DNA of 64,000 nucleotides from contig CBESNA010000012.1 in assembly GCA_965530755.1 (NCBI GenBank), positions 1-64,000 on the forward strand, written 5' to 3'. The DNA comes from SZUA-35 sp965530755 (lineage in GTDB: Bacteria > Actinomycetota > Acidimicrobiia > Acidimicrobiales > SZUA-35). The stretch's first letter is position 1; every line of letters starts with the position of its first letter. The notes beneath the pieces were generated by a model. It was not told where the DNA came from, did not search any database, and worked only from the letters and a program-made list of their open reading frames with translations. The position numbers were made by a program, and so were the translations under genes. This document shows, piece by piece, positions 60,551 through 64,000 of the stretch.

Positions 60551-61371
60551 ACCGTCGGGCCATGATCGAACCCATCGTCTCCAGCCATTGGCTGCAGTCC
60601 AACGCGGCAGCGGCGACCGTCTGCGAGGTGCGAGCCGGTGGCGGTGTGAAGAAGGCCTACCTCGAAGGCCACCTTCCCGGGGCGATCCTGGTGGATCTCG
60701 ATGCCGATCTTGCCGGTCCGCCGGCGCCAATCGTCGGCCGTCATCCACTTCCCGATCCGGTCACGTTCGCCGCTGCGCTGGGCGCCCTCGGCATCGGTGT
60801 CGACGCCACCGTGGTTGCCTACGACGACATGGGAGGGGCGTACGCAAGCAGGCTCGTGTGGATGCTCCGGATCCTCGGCCAACGAGCTGCGCTGCTCGAT
60901 GGCGGGCGTCAGGCATGGACCGGCGCGATCGAGCAGGGGCTCGTGCAGGTCGACCCAGTCGAACGGGCTCCCGTTCCTTGGCCGACGATGGCGACCGCCG
61001 ACAGCGAAGCGGTGGCCTCGCACATCGCAGACGGTGGCGTAGTGATCGACAGTCGAGCCCCCGAGCGCTACCGCGGCGAGGTCGAGCCCCTCGATGCCGT
61101 GGCCGGACACGTTCCCGGTGCCCGGAATCTTCCGTTCGCCGACAACCTCGACGGAGATGGTCACTTCATCGACCAGCAAGCATTGGCCGCACGTTTCGCC
61201 TCGATCGATGATCCCGACCCGATCGTGTACTGCGGCTCGGGCGTGACGGCATGTCACAACGCCCTCGCCATGGCGGCGACCGGGCGTCCGCTCCCCCGCC
61301 TCTACGTCGGGTCATGGTCAGGCTGGTCCACCGAACCGGGACGGGTCATCCACGTCGGCGACGAATCGTGA
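60547..61371 (+). CDS. Two-domain rhodanese sulfurtransferase
   Basis: 274 residues. The inactive first rhodanese domain (YLEGHLPGAILVDLDADL) is followed by a second with catalytic loop VYCGSGVTACHNA. The loop length fits thiosulfate or mercaptopyruvate sulfurtransferase. It carries sulfane sulfur on the Cys. Overlaps the NMO-like gene by 4 bases (ATGA). Confidence 0.9.
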   Translation: MNRRAMIEPIVSSHWLQSNAAAATVCEVRAGGGVKKAYLEGHLPGAILVDLDADLAGPPAPIVGRHPLPDPVTFAAALGALGIGVDATVVAYDDMGGAYASRLVWMLRILGQRAALLDGGRQAWTGAIEQGLVQVDPVERAPVPWPTMATADSEAVASHIADGGVVIDSRAPERYRGEVEPLDAVAGHVPGARNLPFADNLDGDGHFIDQQALAARFASIDDPDPIVYCGSGVTACHNALAMAATGRPLPRLYVGSWSGWSTEPGRVIHVGDES

Positions 61372-61384
61372 CACGCTTGCATCC

Positions 61385-62377
61385 ATGAATCGGCAGGGCC
61401 CGCTCGCGGTCTGGATACTCATCGGAGCTGGGCTCGTCGCCGGCGTGGTGGTCGCCCGCGACTCCACGTCCGAACCAGCCGTCGAGGCTGCACCCACGAC
61501 GAGCGCCGAATTGGCCGCTGTCATCGAGTCGACCACCTCCTCGAGCGCTGTCACCACGAGCTCGACCGCTCAGCCGACAACGACCACCGCGCTTGCCCCT
61601 GACCAGCAGCCGGATCCGTCGTCCCCCGCCGAGCTGGCCGAGGCCCTCGACGAAGCCGAGGCGATGGTGCGGTCGAGCGACGATCCGGCGCCATGGGGCC
61701 GACGACAACAGCGGCTGTACCGCGTGTTGTCGGCCAACCGCCAGTGGGCTCCCGAGGTCATCGCGGGTGTCGATGAATCCATCCGTCCGGCGGTCGAGTC
61801 GAATTGGGCGGCACGACAGAACCTCTCTGCCCTGGTGTCGAGCGGTTCGCTCAGCACCGTGCTTCCGGCATGGCGAATCCGGGAGCCACTCCCTTCCGAT
61901 GAGCTGTTGGCGCTGTATCAAGAGGCCGAGGAGCAGACCACGATCCCGTGGGAATACCTAGCGGCGATCAACCTGGTCGAGACCAGAATGGGCCGGATCG
62001 AGGGACAGTCCGTGGCCGGGGCAACCGGTCCGATGCAGTTCCTGCCTTCGACGTTCGCCGAGTGCTGCGAAGGCGATCCGACGGTCGACCGAGACGCGAT
62101 TATCGGCGCCGCCGTCTACCTGACCGTTCGGGGTGGACCCGCGGACATGGACCGGGCGCTTCGGGGGTACAACAACTCTTCGCGCTATGTCGACGCGGTC
62201 AGTGCGTACGCCTCGGTCCTCGAGTCCGATCCCGGCGCCTACGCCGGATATCACGCGTGGGAGGTCTACTTCCTCTCGGCTTCCGGGCTGCTTCGCCTCA
62301 CGGGCGGCTACGACGAGCCCGAACCGGTCGACGCCGCAACCTGGATCGCCGAGCACCCCGAGGCCGTCATCGACTGA
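61385..62377 (+). CDS. Secreted lytic transglycosylase
   Basis: 330 residues. An N-terminal signal/anchor (LAVWILIGAGLVAGVVVA), a Ser/Thr-rich linker (about 30-80) and a catalytic domain with LAAINLVETRMGR (Glu likely catalytic) and GATGPMQFLPSTF, close to SLT/MltB-type enzymes. YNNSSRYVDAV is the conserved late motif. It should cut peptidoglycan glycan strands during growth or around pilus insertion. It starts 13 bases after the rhodanese stop. Confidence 0.87.
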   Translation: MNRQGPLAVWILIGAGLVAGVVVARDSTSEPAVEAAPTTSAELAAVIESTTSSSAVTTSSTAQPTTTTALAPDQQPDPSSPAELAEALDEAEAMVRSSDDPAPWGRRQQRLYRVLSANRQWAPEVIAGVDESIRPAVESNWAARQNLSALVSSGSLSTVLPAWRIREPLPSDELLALYQEAEEQTTIPWEYLAAINLVETRMGRIEGQSVAGATGPMQFLPSTFAECCEGDPTVDRDAIIGAAVYLTVRGGPADMDRALRGYNNSSRYVDAVSAYASVLESDPGAYAGYHAWEVYFLSASGLLRLTGGYDEPEPVDAATWIAEHPEAVID

Positions 62378-62426
62378 CCTGGGGTCGGAGCTTCACATTC
62401 ACAGGTGCATCGCAGGGGTCGGGGCG

Positions 62427-64000
62427 TCACGACGTGGTTCCGCGTCGTGAACCACCGGACCCGGCCGGCGATCGGTAGACCTCGGTGTGGTCGGCCGGCA
62501 ATCGCTCGTTTCCGAGGATCAGGTCCGCCGCCGTTTCGGCGATCATCATCACCGGGGCATAGATGTTGCCGTTGCTCACGTTGGGCATCACGGACGCATC
62601 CACGACACGGAGCCCGTCGACCCCGTGGACTCGGAACGAGTCGGGATGGACCACGCTCATGTCATCGACACCCATGCGGGCCGTGCACGACGGGTGCAGC
62701 GCCGTCTCGGCATCTCGCGCCACCCAGTCGAGGATCTCCTGGTCCGACTCCACCGCTGGTCCCGGTGAGATCTCGCCGCCGTCGAACTCGTCGAATGCCG
62801 GTTGGCTCATGATCCTGCGGGTGGTGCGGATCGTCTCGATCCACTCTCGCCGATCGTCTTCGGTCGACAGGTAGTTGAACTGCACGGCCGGGTGTTCGCG
62901 CGGGTCGGTGGAGCGGATCTTCACCGTGCCTCGAACGTCTGAGTACATGGGTCCCACGTGCACCTGATAGCCGTGCCCGTCGGTGGGAGACGTGCCGTCG
63001 TAACGAATGGCGATCGGGAGGAAGTGGAACATCAGGTTCGGGTAGTCGACCTGATCGTTGCTGCGGACGAACGCGCCGGCCTCGAATTGGTTCGACGCCG
63101 CCGGCCCCCGACGGAACAGCCACTGCACCCCGATGATCGGCATCCGCCACTTGGCCAGGTACGGCTGCATCGAGACCGGCTGCGTGCACTCGTGCTGGAT
63201 GTAGACCTCCAGGTGATCCTGCAGGTTCTCCCCCACCCCAGGGAGGGCGCTGATCACATCGATCCCGAGCGGCTCGAGGTGTTCGGGGTTCCCGATCCCC
63301 GAGAGCTGGAGCAGCTGCGGCGTATTGAAGGCGCCGCCGCAGCTGATGATCTCCCCGGCGGTGACCCGGTGCTTGCGGCGGAAGCGGGTGTAGTCGACTC
63401 CCACAGCTCGATTGCCGTCCATCACGATCTTGTCGACTTGGGCCAGGGTGCGAAGGGTGAGGTTCGGCCGGTCGAGCACGGGGTGCAGATAGGCGCGGGC
63501 AGCGCTCATTCGCCTGCCGCGGGTGAGGTTCTTGTCGAAGACGCTGAACCCCTCCTGGCGGAACCCGTTCACGTCGTCGGTGCGAGCGAACCCCGCCTGC
63601 GGACCGGCCTCGAGCCATGCGTCGAAGAGTGGGTTGCGGGCTGGGCCGGTCTCCAGCTGGAGCGGCCCACTGTCACCTCGGAAGGCGTCGCCTCCCACGA
63701 GGCGATTCTCCATGCGCTTGAAGTACGGCAGGCAGTGGGCGTAGTCCCACTGGGACATGCCATCGAACTCGGTGGACCAGCGGTCGAAGTCCATCGGGTT
63801 CCCCCGCTGGAAGATCATCCCGTTGATCGACGAGGAACCACCAAGGACCTTTCCCCTGGCGTGGTAGACCCGGCGTCCGTTCATGAAGGGCTCGGGCTCG
63901 CTCTCGTACTTCCAGTCGTAGAACCGGCTCCCGATCGGATACGTCAGCGCCGCCGGCATGTGGATGAAGACGTCCCACTTCCAGTCCTTGCGGCCGGCTT
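62427..64000 (-). CDS. GMC oxidoreductase (choline dehydrogenase-like), 5' part outside window
   Basis: At least 524 residues; the frame runs through the right edge (AGRKDWKWDVFIHMPAALTYP), so the N-terminal FAD-binding start is missing. GMC signatures are HARGKVLGGSSSINGMIFQRG and IISCGGAFNTPQLLQLSGIG. The C-terminus has HPSCTARMGVDDMSVV (catalytic His) and NVSNGNIYAPVMMIAE. It closely resembles choline dehydrogenase (BetA), which makes glycine betaine, but other alcohol dehydrogenases share these features. Confidence 0.9.
   Translation of the reverse strand, partial: AGRKDWKWDVFIHMPAALTYPIGSRFYDWKYESEPEPFMNGRRVYHARGKVLGGSSSINGMIFQRGNPMDFDRWSTEFDGMSQWDYAHCLPYFKRMENRLVGGDAFRGDSGPLQLETGPARNPLFDAWLEAGPQAGFARTDDVNGFRQEGFSVFDKNLTRGRRMSAARAYLHPVLDRPNLTLRTLAQVDKIVMDGNRAVGVDYTRFRRKHRVTAGEIISCGGAFNTPQLLQLSGIGNPEHLEPLGIDVISALPGVGENLQDHLEVYIQHECTQPVSMQPYLAKWRMPIIGVQWLFRRGPAASNQFEAGAFVRSNDQVDYPNLMFHFLPIAIRYDGTSPTDGHGYQVHVGPMYSDVRGTVKIRSTDPREHPAVQFNYLSTEDDRREWIETIRTTRRIMSQPAFDEFDGGEISPGPAVESDQEILDWVARDAETALHPSCTARMGVDDMSVVHPDSFRVHGVDGLRVVDASVMPNVSNGNIYAPVMMIAETAADLILGNERLPADHTEVYRSPAGSGGSRRGTTS

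Overview
The window is high-GC DNA with densely packed genes, many of them joined by 1-4 base start/stop overlaps. Several families point to an actinobacterium: an SCO1664-type kinase next to DUF3090 and an MSMEG_4193-type phosphatase, an LCP protein with a LytR_C tail, an RNB protein with the DLDQ motif, an FrhB-type F420 protein, and a compact secretin-free Tad pilus operon. An Acidimicrobiia-like lineage is my best guess, but no rRNA or marker is present to prove it.

Layout. 1-4351 is a decayed accessory region. It holds two GNAT-like genes, an orphan hypothetical, a 5'-truncated MobF/TraA-type relaxase-helicase fragment, a small membrane ORF and a triple 9-bp direct repeat, and it abuts the 3' end of a tRNA-Arg(CCG). 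This looks like the scar of an integrative element. 4388-18032 is a cell-surface polysaccharide district. A pssD-pssE-GT2 operon diverges from a kinase-flippase pair. A chain-length protein, a polymerase/ligase and a GH26-type lipoprotein form a third operon. Next come the sulfate-activation genes cysD, cysN and cysC, with a 36-codon micro-ORF threaded between cysD and cysN, and then an LCP ligase. 18113-25722 is mixed metabolism and repair: acyl-CoA dehydrogenase, tag, an FrhB-family protein, family 5 uracil-DNA glycosylase, and the conserved phosphatase-DUF3090-SCO1664 trio.

25729-32378 is a nine-gene Tad/Flp pilus operon on the minus strand, read cpaB-tadZ-cpaF-tadB-tadC-flp-tadE-tadE-tadG. 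A small helix-turn-helix gene diverges from its promoter end. A LysM envelope protein follows, with an apparent -35/-10 promoter lying over its start codon. 34338-43835 carries OsmC, a UvrD-type helicase, an AlkA-like glycosylase, an O-methyltransferase, a sugar-lactone oxidase, DUF72, an FAD oxidoreductase and mutM. Two inverted copies of an intergenic hairpin repeat bracket the helicase-glycosylase-methyltransferase block. 43858-46818 is a MarR regulator followed by a DUF2520-panC-panB pantothenate operon. 46797-64000 holds a 2H phosphoesterase, an RNB nuclease, several hydrolases, an asymmetric ABC exporter pair, a probable Fe(II)/2OG oxygenase, Ppx/GppA, PrmA, an NMO-like flavoprotein, a rhodanese, a lytic transglycosylase and the 3' part of a GMC oxidoreductase that runs off the window.

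Taken together, the surface polysaccharide genes, LCP ligase, LysM protein, lytic transglycosylase and Tad pilus describe an attached, envelope-remodelling lifestyle. The less expected signals are the cysD/cysN micro-ORF, the inverted hairpin repeats, the possible leaderless LysM gene, and two Walker-type ATPase domains that have lost their P-loop lysine.
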